From a virus: 64,000 nucleotides of DNA. The notes under the pieces were generated by a model that was not told the DNA's origin, did not search any database, and was given only the letters and a program-made list of their open reading frames with translations. The stretch's first letter is position 1, and each line of letters starts with the position of its first letter. The translations under genes were made by a program, and so were the position numbers. Below, one piece after another: positions 49,962-60,511 of this stretch. The DNA lies in the IMG/VR virus record IMGVR_UViG_3300009008_000034, positions 1 through 64,000 of that record; one strand, 5' to 3'.

Positions 49962-51763
49962 TATCTGATAACACCTTTTATATCTATGTCTGGATATTTC
50001 ATTTCCAAAATTACACTCTCTGGTATTATGACCCAGCGGCCATCGGCCGTTTTGTTTTCTCTGAAGTCATAACTAAAATCGGAATACAAGCCTCCGGAGC
50101 GATCTAATATTTTAATATTTGTCACATCTATTACTCCGGGTGTCGTATTAATTATTTTTGCAATTTCATACAGCGGCAGCGCTTCGCCTATCTCCATTTT
50201 TTGAAAGAAGAGTTCATCTTGCAACCTTATATTAATATCGTTCAATAAGGTGAATTTATTTGTGCCGGTTTCTGATATTGCTTCGAAAAATATACCAAAA
50301 TTCAAAATAGAGGCATCGATAATATCAACCGTATCGTTGACCATTTTATATCTATTTATCCACATTTTTAAGTTTTCTTTAAGAACCATGTTCGGCTGCG
50401 CGAGAGAGCCATCAAAGCTTTCTGCCGCAATATACATATTCAAGTTTCTTCTTAAAGATTCGGCGTCTTGACTCACGCCGGCGCGCTTTATTGAGCCAAA
50501 TCTTGCCGGCATCCGATACGCCAATGCAACATAATCTTCTCTTGTTACTGCTCTATTTTGTGTAGCATATATATCTAATATTCTTTGTCTTATTTCGCGC
50601 GTTGATGGAAGAGATATGTCACCCACAACAGGCTCTTCGTTAGAAACTTCTAGCGAGCCTATAACATAAAGGACCCAACTATCGTCTAGTGTTTGATCGG
50701 TTGGAAATTCGAATAGTGGCTCAACAACTCCAGTGATCGTATTCGCTCCCGCATTGACGGTGTTCGCTGTATTTAGTCTATATGTTATAGTGAGGGTTGT
50801 ATCTGATGGGGAAATTCCCATTTTATCCGTCGACAAAAGGTCCATCGGATCAAACGTTTCTTCTGCAGTATAGTTTTTAGCATGTGTTTTTAAAATAACT
50901 TCGGCAGGATCTGCCAAGGTCTCTGTTGTGATCTGATCATCAGAGCCATGACCAAATTGGAGATATGTAAAGTTTGTATCCTGTTCAACTACAAATCTAC
51001 GCGGTACTGGTACCGGCTTCAATATATTAGGTGCCAATTCTTTAGTGTCAGAGTCATAATTCATCACCGATGTGTGCACAATATCCTGCGAGAGATAATC
51101 GACTTCAAAAAATTCGTGACCTTCAGAGTCCGTTATGGAAACTATTTCCGCTATATTTTCAGCTTCCAACCTTAATCTTAAAAACTTTTGAAATGCGCCA
51201 ACAGGAATAACCTCTATATCTATATCTCCAGAAATTACTTTTCCAAAAGACTTTATTGCGTACGCAGTGGGGGCACCAGTATCATCATCGACAGTGGCGA
51301 CAACAATTTCATTGTTTGTGTTGCTAAAATCTATATCTTCATTGAGGGTATAAATATTTCCACCCGTGGATGCAAACTTGCTTCCTGCCCTTAAAACAGG
51401 CAAATAATCAGCATCTGGGCCATGGCCGGATGCATCCGATGGCACCAATACGTATGCTGCGACTGTTCCGTGGCCGGTTCGAGCCTGTTCATATTTATAC
51501 CCTTGTTGTTTACCAAGCTTAATAATGTTGTCAAATTCTACTGCGGTATCTAAAAAAGATTCATTTGCCTGATAGTCTAAATAAAATGATAATTGATCTC
51601 CAACGTATGAAACCATGTCGATCATCATCGAACCAAACGAAGCTTCGTTAAAATCCTTATATGTATTTGGATAGTAGCGGCGCGCGTATTGTGTTAGATC
51701 ATTTTTAATTGAATTAAAATCGCGGCCCGTATATTTAATTATCTTTTTTTTGTCATCAGACAT
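49961..51763 (-). CDS. gp6: Baseplate wedge protein, gp6-like (baseplate J family)
   Basis: 600 residues (T4 gp6 has 660). The N-terminus carries the gp6 hallmark: KKIIKYTGRDFNSIKNDLTQ, YPNTYKDFNEASFGSMMIDM, then VGDQLSFYLDYQANESFLDT. The middle has VRAGSKF-like sequence before a beta domain and IREIRQ-type STREIRQRILDIYATQNRAV with TREDYVALAYRMPARFGSIK, the baseplate J core. Gp6 forms the inner ring holding the baseplate wedges together. It follows the gp25 gene by 24 bases, the same order as in many contractile tails. Confidence 0.92.
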   Translation of the reverse strand: MSDDKKKIIKYTGRDFNSIKNDLTQYARRYYPNTYKDFNEASFGSMMIDMVSYVGDQLSFYLDYQANESFLDTAVEFDNIIKLGKQQGYKYEQARTGHGTVAAYVLVPSDASGHGPDADYLPVLRAGSKFASTGGNIYTLNEDIDFSNTNNEIVVATVDDDTGAPTAYAIKSFGKVISGDIDIEVIPVGAFQKFLRLRLEAENIAEIVSITDSEGHEFFEVDYLSQDIVHTSVMNYDSDTKELAPNILKPVPVPRRFVVEQDTNFTYLQFGHGSDDQITTETLADPAEVILKTHAKNYTAEETFDPMDLLSTDKMGISPSDTTLTITYRLNTANTVNAGANTITGVVEPLFEFPTDQTLDDSWVLYVIGSLEVSNEEPVVGDISLPSTREIRQRILDIYATQNRAVTREDYVALAYRMPARFGSIKRAGVSQDAESLRRNLNMYIAAESFDGSLAQPNMVLKENLKMWINRYKMVNDTVDIIDASILNFGIFFEAISETGTNKFTLLNDINIRLQDELFFQKMEIGEALPLYEIAKIINTTPGVIDVTNIKILDRSGGLYSDFSYDFRENKTADGRWVIIPESVILEMKYPDIDIKGVIR

Positions 51764-51787
51764 AGAATATTTTTCCTTTAAAAATAA

Positions 51788-52213
51788 TTAGTTTATCCCA
51801 ACAGTTATATCTAAAATCTCTTGCACATCAAGTGGCTGTATTGTAAATTCCACTCTTATGCTCAAAGAGTGCATGTCTGTGCTTACCTCGTTGGGAGTCA
51901 TCATACCTAGGCCCATTTCAGATGTTTCGTTTGAAAAATAAACTTCATTTATTGCCACAAACGGCATATACATCGCGACTTGCTGGTTTATTCTTTCATA
52001 TATTTCTCCGTGTATCTCTTCTGTATTCTGTTGAAACAAGAATGATGCTAGCCCAACGCCAAAACTTGTATCCATAATCTTTTCGCCGGGAATTGTTAAT
52101 ATTAAATTTTTAAGATTTTGTGCCACATTTTCTTTTACGGTCTTTGTCATTTCATAATGACCATCATTCATGTCTAGGGATAGGGGTAATTTTGGAGATA
52201 TTCCTGTTGCCAC
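51788..52213 (-). CDS. gp25: Baseplate wedge protein, gp25-like (GPW/gp25 family)
   Basis: 141 residues (T4 gp25 has 132). It has the family pattern: an N-terminal PLSLDMNDGHYEMTKTVKEN, VAQNLKNLILTIPGEKIMDT and SFGVGLASFLFQ, with the EPR-core-like GEKIMDTSFGVG, and a final beta-strand IRVEFTIQPLDVQEILDITV. Gp25 links the wedges to the tail sheath and starts sheath assembly. It is followed by gp6. It is preceded by a 109-base gap with an imperfect hairpin, so its expression could differ from that of the 2334-residue gene upstream. Confidence 0.93.
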   Translation of the reverse strand: MATGISPKLPLSLDMNDGHYEMTKTVKENVAQNLKNLILTIPGEKIMDTSFGVGLASFLFQQNTEEIHGEIYERINQQVAMYMPFVAINEVYFSNETSEMGLGMMTPNEVSTDMHSLSIRVEFTIQPLDVQEILDITVGIN

Positions 52214-52278
52214 TGTCTAATTCCTCGCGTCTCATTTACTAATTAGAAATTAATTATTTTTTCTTTACTTAACAATGG

Positions 52279-52307
52279 GCCAACTTGTATAAAATTTATT
52301 AGTTGGC
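52279..52307 (-). other. Hairpin between the 2334-residue gene and gp25
   Basis: GCCAACT at 52279-52285 pairs with AGTTGGC at 52301-52307, and the 15-base loop can itself fold through ATAAA/TTTAT. On the plus strand it is followed by GATATTTTTT; on the minus strand no T-run follows directly, so it is a poor intrinsic terminator for the genes here. It might be an RNA-processing or stability element. The stem is seen; the role is unknown. Confidence 0.4.
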
Positions 52308-52322
52308 GATATTTTTTAGCAG

Positions 52323-55300
52323 CTAATCCTTATTTGGTGGCGCTATTAATTTGGGTTCATCCTCACAATCATCATCCTTGGTGTCTTTGGCATCGGAGTC
52401 CGGGAATAGATCTTCTATGTAGTTGTCTATTGCATCTTCGATATCGTAATTTAATGCCAAATCAAGCGCCCACACCACTTGACCCAATTGGGTCCAAGCG
52501 CCATTCGTGCCAAACCATGGTGCAGGGCCGCGTTTCCAATTGGGTTTCATGCCGTCGATGCATGCACCACGCTTTTCGCCATCAGGACACTCCCAGCCCT
52601 CAATCAATGTCGCAATGCCTTTTAATATTTCCCATGGGGTTGCCATAAATATCGCAGCAAGATTAGGAGGCATGCCGGGAATAATCGGTATCTCAAATCC
52701 CAATCCGTGTTTATCTTTTGCCGCATCGGACATATCTTTTGGATTTTGGGTTGTAACTTCATCGCGATATGTATACTCGTCACCAAAAGCATAATTCCTC
52801 AAGAGAGAAAATATTAAACTTTTTGTATTATCAAATTTTCCCACAAACGCGGCATGCGAATCAAAGTGAGATATAGAATGAAGCATCATGGCTGCTGCTA
52901 TTTTTCTAAGGGGGATGTGATCACTAAGTAATTTTGCTCTCAATGTATCTTGATCAACAAACATGGCATGCATCAAGGTATTTATGGGATATTTTGCGTG
53001 GCAATAACCAGTCTTGGGATTGGTAAACGCCTCGAAGCCATAAGTATAGAAGTCGTTGAAATCTAAATCATGTATGGGTTGTTCTTCCGCATCTAACGGT
53101 ATGGCATAGTGGATATTGCCAACGTTTGATTCATTAATATTATGATGTGCTTGTCTTGGAGTGGTCCATGTTGTGTTCTTGTTGAGAAATTGATACATAT
53201 GCATGGACAGCATTTCTTCATTCATCCAGAAGTCCACGGTACCGCCGCCACCGGTTACACGGCGCGCTTTAGAAAAGTTTTTCATTTCTTTTTCAAATTT
53301 TTCTGTTGAATTCCACATAAATTTCGTATAATATGATTTTTCAAGAAATGATATATCATTATCAACATATTGACCCCACAAGCTAGATTCCCATTCATCA
53401 GTAGCAAGAAACCCTGATTTTGCGGAAGAGCGTAGTTCTGCAGGCTGATTTTGTTCCGGAAGGACATACACCAATCTCAAACCCCAATCGCACGTGTTAA
53501 ACAGATCAGTAAATTTAATTTTTGTTAACCAATCTTGTTTTATGTCATAAGTCCCCAAGTTTGTACCAGAACATAGGCCCCAGCCGCTATCAACTTTAAG
53601 CTCGTTGTCGGGCACTGCAGAAAATATTTCGTGCAATTTCTGAACGCTTACCACGCCTCTATAATTTAAGCCCATCTTCTTCAGCACTTTAGTCTCCGCT
53701 ATTTGGCTCCAAGCGGAGTCTCTGGGGTGGCCGCGGCGAGCCTGTTTAATAAGCTCCGCATTGGCGGTTAATTTTACTGGACCGGAATTGGGCGCGGTCG
53801 GATCGGCGCCGGTAAGGCCGACAGGGTATTCTATGAAAGTATGCAGCAATGCCATCTGCCAAAAATCCTTTGAATGAGTCCACTCCATGCTCGCGAACGA
53901 ACCCCAAGCGTGATTTATCGCCTCTGGCGTGAATTGGCCGGGAGTTGGATTCCCGGGATAATCAATAGTTGTTTGCATCAATTCCTTAATTGGTGCTTTT
54001 ACCCCTTCAAGTCTCATATATTTTTCTAATATTAATTTTCCATTTCTCTTTTCTAATTCGCTGTATAGTTCATGGCCGCCGGGCATATATATATCCATCG
54101 CAGAGCCGGGTATTTCACCAATGGACTCATCAGCCGGGGTCCCGTTTCCTTCCGTAACCCAAAAGTGCATGGTGTCTTGTTCATAGCCGGTAAATATACC
54201 GCCATCGCCCACAATAGTCATGTATGGATTAAAATACATATAAGGTATATCATGCACTTTATATGATCTGTTGTGCATATAGTACGCCTGTTCAATCCCC
54301 CTAAAAACCCGGTGAGTTCCAAATGCCGTAGATAATTCGTCTTCAAGCGATTTAATCATGGCATATGTTTCTTCATTGGCTAGCTGGTGTATTGCTTCCA
54401 TGGGCTCTGATGTCGTCTCAAAAACACCCCTTTCTCTATTTCGAAATTCCAATAACGATATGGCAGAATCACCAATCACTTCCATTACCTCGTCAACCTC
54501 ATGTAGCCCGTGAAAAGTATTACCTGCATTTTCAACAGATCTCCTAATCCATTCTGCAACAAAATCGGATACAATATCTTCTTTGAAAATATCGTATGAA
54601 CCAAATTCAGTTAAAAACGGCAAGCACTTAAAAAACGTTTCCGTGATCGCTGTTCGAATAATCGCCAGAGTGAGCCCTTCTAATACAACCTGAACCACTG
54701 GATCGCGATCCCCTTTGGTTATCAGTTCTGATGTCTCTGGATCGCATGCATATTGGTTAAGTTTTTTGTACCGGTCACGCATCATATCCATAATCTGCTC
54801 TTCGTTTAAAAACGATGACTTTGGACCACAGCCATCGATTTCCTCTTGTCGGGTGGGGCCCGGTAAAAAGTCTAGTTTATTAAAATTTCTTGCAAGAAAC
54901 AAAGGAGATTTTTGTATCAATTGACCAACCTCTCCAAACATGCAAAGGTTTAGTTTGGTATAAAAATCATTCTTGTCTTGGGCACCGCCCGGGAAGGAAG
55001 AATTGGGCCGGCCAAAAAACGAATCAATTATAGCTGTCGTTCCCTTGTCAATCCCGCCAACTTCCATCCATAAATTTTGGCCTAGGCGATTGTCTATATA
55101 CTCTCCAAAATCTTCTTGAAGCTTGTTCTTACCTATGTTATCTTTCTCGCTTATATTTTCATCATTATATTGATAGATGATCGATTCATTTTCCACATCG
55201 GTCCATGGATTTTGCATAACGTAATGTGGGCTTGACACCCGTACGCCCCATGTTGGATTTTCCGTATTCGTATGTCTAAGTTGCACAGTGTCCCCAACAT

Positions 55301-58300
55301 CATAATAAGTTTTTCCATTTGGGCTTTCCGCTGGAGGGAAAGAGCGTAAATTATATGTGTCTGCTTCTCCCAACATGGCCCTGTAGTCAGCGAGAAGATA
55401 TTTTGAAGAGCGTACGGCTGCCATGGCAACTTCCTCGATGGTTTTGCCGCTTTTCATAGATGGCATATCGTCACCCTCTTCTGCTTGGCCTATTTTCCTA
55501 GTGGCCTTTCCCATACCTGATGCAACAACGCCGCCTGTTACAGACGGGCCAACAATGCTGCCTTGGGCAATTGATTTTTTTTGACCCTGAATACTTGAGT
55601 TATAAGACATGGATACTGCGCCCATTACTGATTCTAGAACCATGTCCAACATAAAATTCATTGGGGCCGGATTCGGCGGAAACAATTGACAATTGTCTGG
55701 TATGTCAAGCGGCTTATTAGCAAGATCCTGTAGCTCTTTAATACGATCTCTCACCCTTTGTTTCTCTGGGCCTAAAATATCTTTTATCTCTTGTGGAGTT
55801 CCCTCTTTGAAAATTTGAGCTGTTTCTGCAGCTAAACACGCATCGTTAACAGCTTCTGGCGGAAAAGCTTGTATCTGTTCACATATTTCAGTTTGCAGAT
55901 ATTTTGCAAATTCGCCAAAGAAATCATTAATTTTTTGCTTACTATAAAAATATGGCTCAAACTGCGGATATTGAGCAATGATTATATTTTTAATCATTTT
56001 AAGTGTCGCCGGTGAGGCCTCCCCTTGTAACAATTCACACAATTCTATAGGGCTTGTTGCAACAGCTATATCTTCCACCATATCTTGTACGGGCTCAATT
56101 CCGTGATCTTGAAATATTTGTGCCACTATTGGTTCACATTGGGGCCCGAGGGCCTCACACAAAGTTATATCTGGAAGTGCTTGATTTGCAAGATCGTTTT
56201 GTAGTTCCTTACACGCAAATAACAGGGCCTCCAATAGAGCCCTTATCGCTTCTGCAATTAGCTTGGTTATAATTTGCTTAAGCAATTGTTCCGCTCTCAT
56301 AATTATATAGCCCATAATATCGCTCACTGAAAAGCTGGAGAATAAATCAAATTTTAAGCTAATGCTTCCGGAAAGCAAGAATTTGAGCATCCCCAAAAGA
56401 GCCATTATAGTGTCTTTTGCGACTTTAAATTTTTTAATCAAGTGTCGACATAGCTCATCTTTTTGTACATCGGTTAATCCATCAATGGCATTCAGCAGCT
56501 GCAGCTTTGCCTTTTTGCTAGAACCCATGGAAATACGAGGAACGCTCATTGCAGCTGCATTTTGTTTTATGACGGCATCGCCCGCTACGATTTCAAGTTC
56601 TGTGAGGGTGCCAACTGCGTCATCTAAAGCTTGTTCAATCGGCTCACCATCTTCAGTATAATTATAATCTTCACCAACTGGTCCGAAGGCGCCCTCTACA
56701 TCAACGCCTATCTTATCCGCTTCTACCGCCCAGCTTTCAAGTTCGGAATTCCATTGTGAGGTCTTTACTGCCGCTAGTACTTCTTTTCTGAAGGAGTAAT
56801 TGTTGATCAGATCAGTTTGTGAATCTGTTCGCATTTTGGCGCGTGATGCCTCAGCTTTGGCTCTGGCTGCTTTTGCATATGCAGTTTGCGTTTTTTTATG
56901 AATCTGTTCTAGCTCTGACACGCCGCCGGCGAGTGCATTTGCATTTGCCAATATACTGCCCATCAGGCCGCCGGCACCGGACGCTGCATCCAAGGAATTC
57001 ATGAATATGGCGAGGCTTTGACCGCCATCTGTTTTTTCCAACTCGTCTAGCACCGCCTCACAAGCCAGCCTCAATATCTCATCCCAAGAGAGAGCAAGGC
57101 CTAGGCATCTCAATAATTCATTTACAATCCCTGCTAAATCATATTTGTGTAAAAATTGCTGAAAAACGTCATCTAGGCCACTCATTGTGTCTAAAATGTT
57201 TTCTATGTCTTTAATATACCCAAGCGTATCTTTTCGGCCGCGGGCCCTTTTTGCGAGGCCTCTTTTAAATTCTTTTTTTCTTATTACTACGTCTTCTTCG
57301 GCTTTTTGAGATTCTGTTTTTTCTGATTTAGAATCCATCTGCTTGATTAATTCATCCAGTTTACTGGTGTCTGTTTCTTTATGTGGTGCCTCTTTTGTTC
57401 GAAGGGAAATACGGACGCGGGGGACAGTTTTAATAAATAAAGCAACAAATGTTTGCCAAGATGTATCTTGAATTGCTGATTGGGTCGCAAAAAATCTTAA
57501 AATCATAAAATATGAATCTTTTATAAGCGCATTGGCTGTTCTGTCTTCGAATATATCACCCAAGCAGGATTCTCCTATCCTAAGTGCCACAACTTCACTT
57601 CCTGATATTTCACCCTTGGTTGTCATTCTCTCAAAAGACATATATTCGGTGGTTGCAGCATCTTTAATCATTTGCATGCGCACCTCGGAAGCTATAGGAT
57701 CCAGATCATCACTTTCTTGGTTAATGGCTATATATTGCACTGTGTAGTTTTCGCGAAATCCAATTTCAATTAAATCATCTTTGTTTGCCCTCCACTCAAG
57801 ACCATTTATTTTTAAATGATTCTTTAATTTGGCCTTGAATGCTTTCATATTTTTTACCTCGACATTCAAGTCAACAGGTGGTTTTAATACAACTTCCTTC
57901 TGTTCCTCTATTAATCCTTGGTAATAGCCCATTATCACTTGTAGCGCACCCACAATAACATCATATGTCTTAGTGTTAACAACACATGTATATTTTGCCC
58001 TAGGGAGTTCAGGCATTGGAGGTGCGGGTGGTGCAAATTTTTGCCAGCCCTCATGGGGTACCCTGATCAAAAGCCCTGCTAGCGCAAGATTTTTATCATA
58101 ATACCAATATTTTCTATTATTAAGATTTTTAATAATCTTCTTAAATTGTTCTTCGTTTTTTAAATAGGACTGATACATATTCAGATCTCTATCATAATAA
58201 CTGTATAGAAGATATAAGCCCTTGGCTGCAAAATATGTTAATAGCTGATTACCATCAATTTCTTCCAGTTCATGTTCTTTTTCTAGAGCAAACCAGTCCA

Positions 58301-59327
58301 TCAATCCATCTGGATCATTCGTACTAACATGTATACATATGTCGTTAGTTTTTGGATCTATGTATGGCTCGCACTCCGTTTTATTAACCCATGGCGGCAA
58401 AATTGTATTTTTTAAACCCGGTGGTTGAGGGGGCGGCTCTATGTCCTTTTCCTCTTCTTTTTTACATTTAATTCCAGCAACGTTGCCGGATTTCCCGACC
58501 ATTTCAACCACGCAGCCCTTGTAATCACCTTGCCACTTTTCCTGAACTGCCTTCCATTCTTCTCCCGCATACCCCTCGAACCCGGGGCGCTCACTAGCCC
58601 AATCTATCACTGCGGCAGATGCCATTAGGTGCAACCATTCTTCATACTGGGCGCCGGTCATTTTTTCGCCCTTCATATAGCCGCTTTTGATTTTGCCTTT
58701 TATTTTGTCATACGGGGCATCCTTGGCGGCGATGTCATATTCTGCGTTATAGATCTGACTGGCTTCATCCAGATCGAATCCGATGTCAGGCCATGGAATG
58801 GGATCCGGAAGCAGGATGTGATTTAAATATTTTACCTTTAATGATTCTACGTAGGCAGCTGCCTCTTTCCACTTATCTTCTGAAAATGGGGGGCCGAAAA
58901 CTTTTTGTTCCTCAAATTTTGTAGTATAATTTTTTGTTGTGTCTTTGGCAACAGTGATCAGGGTTTTAATTGGAGGCTTTTTGCCATCACCTGTAGGCTC
59001 TTTAAGAAACTCAACTTCGATTACATATTTCTGTAAATCGGAGACAAGTCCAGCTTTTAATTTGAGCAAATACTCCGCCGGCGTTGGCCTGTTTTTTACT
59101 GGGATTTCTAGCCATTCTTCTACTTTGTCATGGAAAAACAAAGAGCCCTTATTGTTGTATGTAGTCTTGTTTATACCGGCAAACGGTTCTGGCTTTTGCA
59201 CGATGTCATCGTGGAGTTTGCGCAAGGCACTATTTCCAGCCATGCCGGGTGAAATTAGGTCGTGAAGGCCGGGGTTGTCTTTAACCGGCCATTTTTTACC
59301 TTTTCTATCTGTATAGACTAAAGCCAT
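52323..59327 (-). CDS. Very large baseplate/tail protein, unknown (2334 residues)
   Basis: Starts MALVYTDRKGKKWPVKDNPG. The first 700 residues are mixed alpha/beta; about 760-1300 is dominated by helices, including a coiled-coil-like KKTQTAYAKAARAKAEASRA and ISLKFDLFSSFSVSDIMGYI with further amphipathic helices; the remainder is mixed and includes conserved-looking WGVRVSSPHYVMQNPWTDVE. Cysteines are frequent. It lies between the hub genes and gp25. By length and helical content it might include the tape-measure function that gp29 has in T4, but the fold does not look like a plain tape measure, and a giant hub-wedge connector is equally possible. No family recognised. Confidence 0.72.
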   Translation of the reverse strand: MALVYTDRKGKKWPVKDNPGLHDLISPGMAGNSALRKLHDDIVQKPEPFAGINKTTYNNKGSLFFHDKVEEWLEIPVKNRPTPAEYLLKLKAGLVSDLQKYVIEVEFLKEPTGDGKKPPIKTLITVAKDTTKNYTTKFEEQKVFGPPFSEDKWKEAAAYVESLKVKYLNHILLPDPIPWPDIGFDLDEASQIYNAEYDIAAKDAPYDKIKGKIKSGYMKGEKMTGAQYEEWLHLMASAAVIDWASERPGFEGYAGEEWKAVQEKWQGDYKGCVVEMVGKSGNVAGIKCKKEEEKDIEPPPQPPGLKNTILPPWVNKTECEPYIDPKTNDICIHVSTNDPDGLMDWFALEKEHELEEIDGNQLLTYFAAKGLYLLYSYYDRDLNMYQSYLKNEEQFKKIIKNLNNRKYWYYDKNLALAGLLIRVPHEGWQKFAPPAPPMPELPRAKYTCVVNTKTYDVIVGALQVIMGYYQGLIEEQKEVVLKPPVDLNVEVKNMKAFKAKLKNHLKINGLEWRANKDDLIEIGFRENYTVQYIAINQESDDLDPIASEVRMQMIKDAATTEYMSFERMTTKGEISGSEVVALRIGESCLGDIFEDRTANALIKDSYFMILRFFATQSAIQDTSWQTFVALFIKTVPRVRISLRTKEAPHKETDTSKLDELIKQMDSKSEKTESQKAEEDVVIRKKEFKRGLAKRARGRKDTLGYIKDIENILDTMSGLDDVFQQFLHKYDLAGIVNELLRCLGLALSWDEILRLACEAVLDELEKTDGGQSLAIFMNSLDAASGAGGLMGSILANANALAGGVSELEQIHKKTQTAYAKAARAKAEASRAKMRTDSQTDLINNYSFRKEVLAAVKTSQWNSELESWAVEADKIGVDVEGAFGPVGEDYNYTEDGEPIEQALDDAVGTLTELEIVAGDAVIKQNAAAMSVPRISMGSSKKAKLQLLNAIDGLTDVQKDELCRHLIKKFKVAKDTIMALLGMLKFLLSGSISLKFDLFSSFSVSDIMGYIIMRAEQLLKQIITKLIAEAIRALLEALLFACKELQNDLANQALPDITLCEALGPQCEPIVAQIFQDHGIEPVQDMVEDIAVATSPIELCELLQGEASPATLKMIKNIIIAQYPQFEPYFYSKQKINDFFGEFAKYLQTEICEQIQAFPPEAVNDACLAAETAQIFKEGTPQEIKDILGPEKQRVRDRIKELQDLANKPLDIPDNCQLFPPNPAPMNFMLDMVLESVMGAVSMSYNSSIQGQKKSIAQGSIVGPSVTGGVVASGMGKATRKIGQAEEGDDMPSMKSGKTIEEVAMAAVRSSKYLLADYRAMLGEADTYNLRSFPPAESPNGKTYYDVGDTVQLRHTNTENPTWGVRVSSPHYVMQNPWTDVENESIIYQYNDENISEKDNIGKNKLQEDFGEYIDNRLGQNLWMEVGGIDKGTTAIIDSFFGRPNSSFPGGAQDKNDFYTKLNLCMFGEVGQLIQKSPLFLARNFNKLDFLPGPTRQEEIDGCGPKSSFLNEEQIMDMMRDRYKKLNQYACDPETSELITKGDRDPVVQVVLEGLTLAIIRTAITETFFKCLPFLTEFGSYDIFKEDIVSDFVAEWIRRSVENAGNTFHGLHEVDEVMEVIGDSAISLLEFRNRERGVFETTSEPMEAIHQLANEETYAMIKSLEDELSTAFGTHRVFRGIEQAYYMHNRSYKVHDIPYMYFNPYMTIVGDGGIFTGYEQDTMHFWVTEGNGTPADESIGEIPGSAMDIYMPGGHELYSELEKRNGKLILEKYMRLEGVKAPIKELMQTTIDYPGNPTPGQFTPEAINHAWGSFASMEWTHSKDFWQMALLHTFIEYPVGLTGADPTAPNSGPVKLTANAELIKQARRGHPRDSAWSQIAETKVLKKMGLNYRGVVSVQKLHEIFSAVPDNELKVDSGWGLCSGTNLGTYDIKQDWLTKIKFTDLFNTCDWGLRLVYVLPEQNQPAELRSSAKSGFLATDEWESSLWGQYVDNDISFLEKSYYTKFMWNSTEKFEKEMKNFSKARRVTGGGGTVDFWMNEEMLSMHMYQFLNKNTTWTTPRQAHHNINESNVGNIHYAIPLDAEEQPIHDLDFNDFYTYGFEAFTNPKTGYCHAKYPINTLMHAMFVDQDTLRAKLLSDHIPLRKIAAAMMLHSISHFDSHAAFVGKFDNTKSLIFSLLRNYAFGDEYTYRDEVTTQNPKDMSDAAKDKHGLGFEIPIIPGMPPNLAAIFMATPWEILKGIATLIEGWECPDGEKRGACIDGMKPNWKRGPAPWFGTNGAWTQLGQVVWALDLALNYDIEDAIDNYIEDLFPDSDAKDTKDDDCEDEPKLIAPPNKD

Positions 59328-59335
59328 TATTGCTC

Positions 59336-60490
59336 CTAATTTGTATTATTGTGTTCACTGTTAAAATAACCATCTCCCCACGCCTCACAATAGTTGTTTT
59401 TCCAACCCAGCAAACCACCGGGTTTTGGCGATAATGAGGTGGGTTTGGGCATGCCCCTTAATACGAGAAGGTCTTTTTGTGTTTTTGTAAAATGATCTTT
59501 CATTGTCTGAACTCCAGAGATTACACATTCCATGCTTAAAGTTACCGGAATGGCAAAAAACGGAGAAAAGTGCCAATGCTTTGCTACGTTCAAATTATAC
59601 TTCATTTGGTAAAGGAAGCCGTCATGGACGACGCCGGCGAGCTTATCAATCAAGTTGGCTAGCTCTATTAGTGCTTTAGATAAATCATCACCCTTTGGGA
59701 TTGGCTGCAGGCCTTCAGTCTTATTACCGGCAATAAGATCAATGCCTCCCCCGGACAGAATTTCTGTGTCACCATTTTGTGAATTTTTTGCATCAACGGG
59801 GCCATAACCACCGTCTCCGCCGGCCGTAGTGATAATTTTTATTCCCTCTCTTCCTATGAGTCGAATTTGATCCGCTTTAATTCCAATCGCTGATCTTGGA
59901 TAAGTGTTACCAACAAAGCCAGACGTTAACTTAAAGTTTTCATCTATTTTGGTTTTCTGGCTTATATATATTCGGGCTGCGTCCTTTTCGAAATCAGGAT
60001 CTGCATAAACGCGCTCGCCCTCTTCATTCACCCTCTGGGCGCTAGCGCCTTGCATGCCGACCACTATGTCAATGGCCGCGGCTTGGGTGTCTCCATCACC
60101 GCCATAACCAGAGGCGCGGCTTCTGGGACGATCACGGCCAAGGACTATAAAAGTATTAGTCTGTTGACCGCCTTGACCAGTAATTACTTTCTCGTTTGGT
60201 GCGTCTATACGCTTGGGCATTGGTTCGGGCATTACATTGCCCGCAACACCGGGTTCATACTGCTCTTTGTGTAGCTCTTTCATCAGCCTGTCTCTTCCGA
60301 GATCTACGGCCTTTTTGTTGATCTGCACTCTAGTGTCTTTTAACAGATCATCGAAAAAGCCCTCGCCGGAGCCTATTGTGTTGGCTAGTTTGGCATCTTC
60401 AATATCCGATTTGATCCTAGCTGCAACCTTTTTTATCTCTGCTAATCCTGTTACTTGCTGCAGATAATTTTCTTCTATTTCGTCGACCAT
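59336..60490 (-). CDS. Baseplate hub-associated / tail-needle protein
   Basis: 384 residues. The N-terminal 110 residues are helical (EEIEENYLQQ-like start, ARIKSDIEDAKLANTIGSGE). The centre is beta-structured with IGIKADQIRLIGREGIKIIT and DTEILSGGGIDLIAGN, a pattern found in needle or spike-stem segments that follow gp5-type proteins. The C-terminal part is helical then mixed (LSKALIELANLIDKLAGVVH). It lies directly after the hub enzyme gene with AGGGG before the ATG. A spike or needle role beside the lytic hub protein is the best inference; no catalytic residues are seen. Confidence 0.7.
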   Translation of the reverse strand: MVDEIEENYLQQVTGLAEIKKVAARIKSDIEDAKLANTIGSGEGFFDDLLKDTRVQINKKAVDLGRDRLMKELHKEQYEPGVAGNVMPEPMPKRIDAPNEKVITGQGGQQTNTFIVLGRDRPRSRASGYGGDGDTQAAAIDIVVGMQGASAQRVNEEGERVYADPDFEKDAARIYISQKTKIDENFKLTSGFVGNTYPRSAIGIKADQIRLIGREGIKIITTAGGDGGYGPVDAKNSQNGDTEILSGGGIDLIAGNKTEGLQPIPKGDDLSKALIELANLIDKLAGVVHDGFLYQMKYNLNVAKHWHFSPFFAIPVTLSMECVISGVQTMKDHFTKTQKDLLVLRGMPKPTSLSPKPGGLLGWKNNYCEAWGDGYFNSEHNNTN

Positions 60491-60511
60491 GTTTCCCCTA
60501 ATGTATTATTA

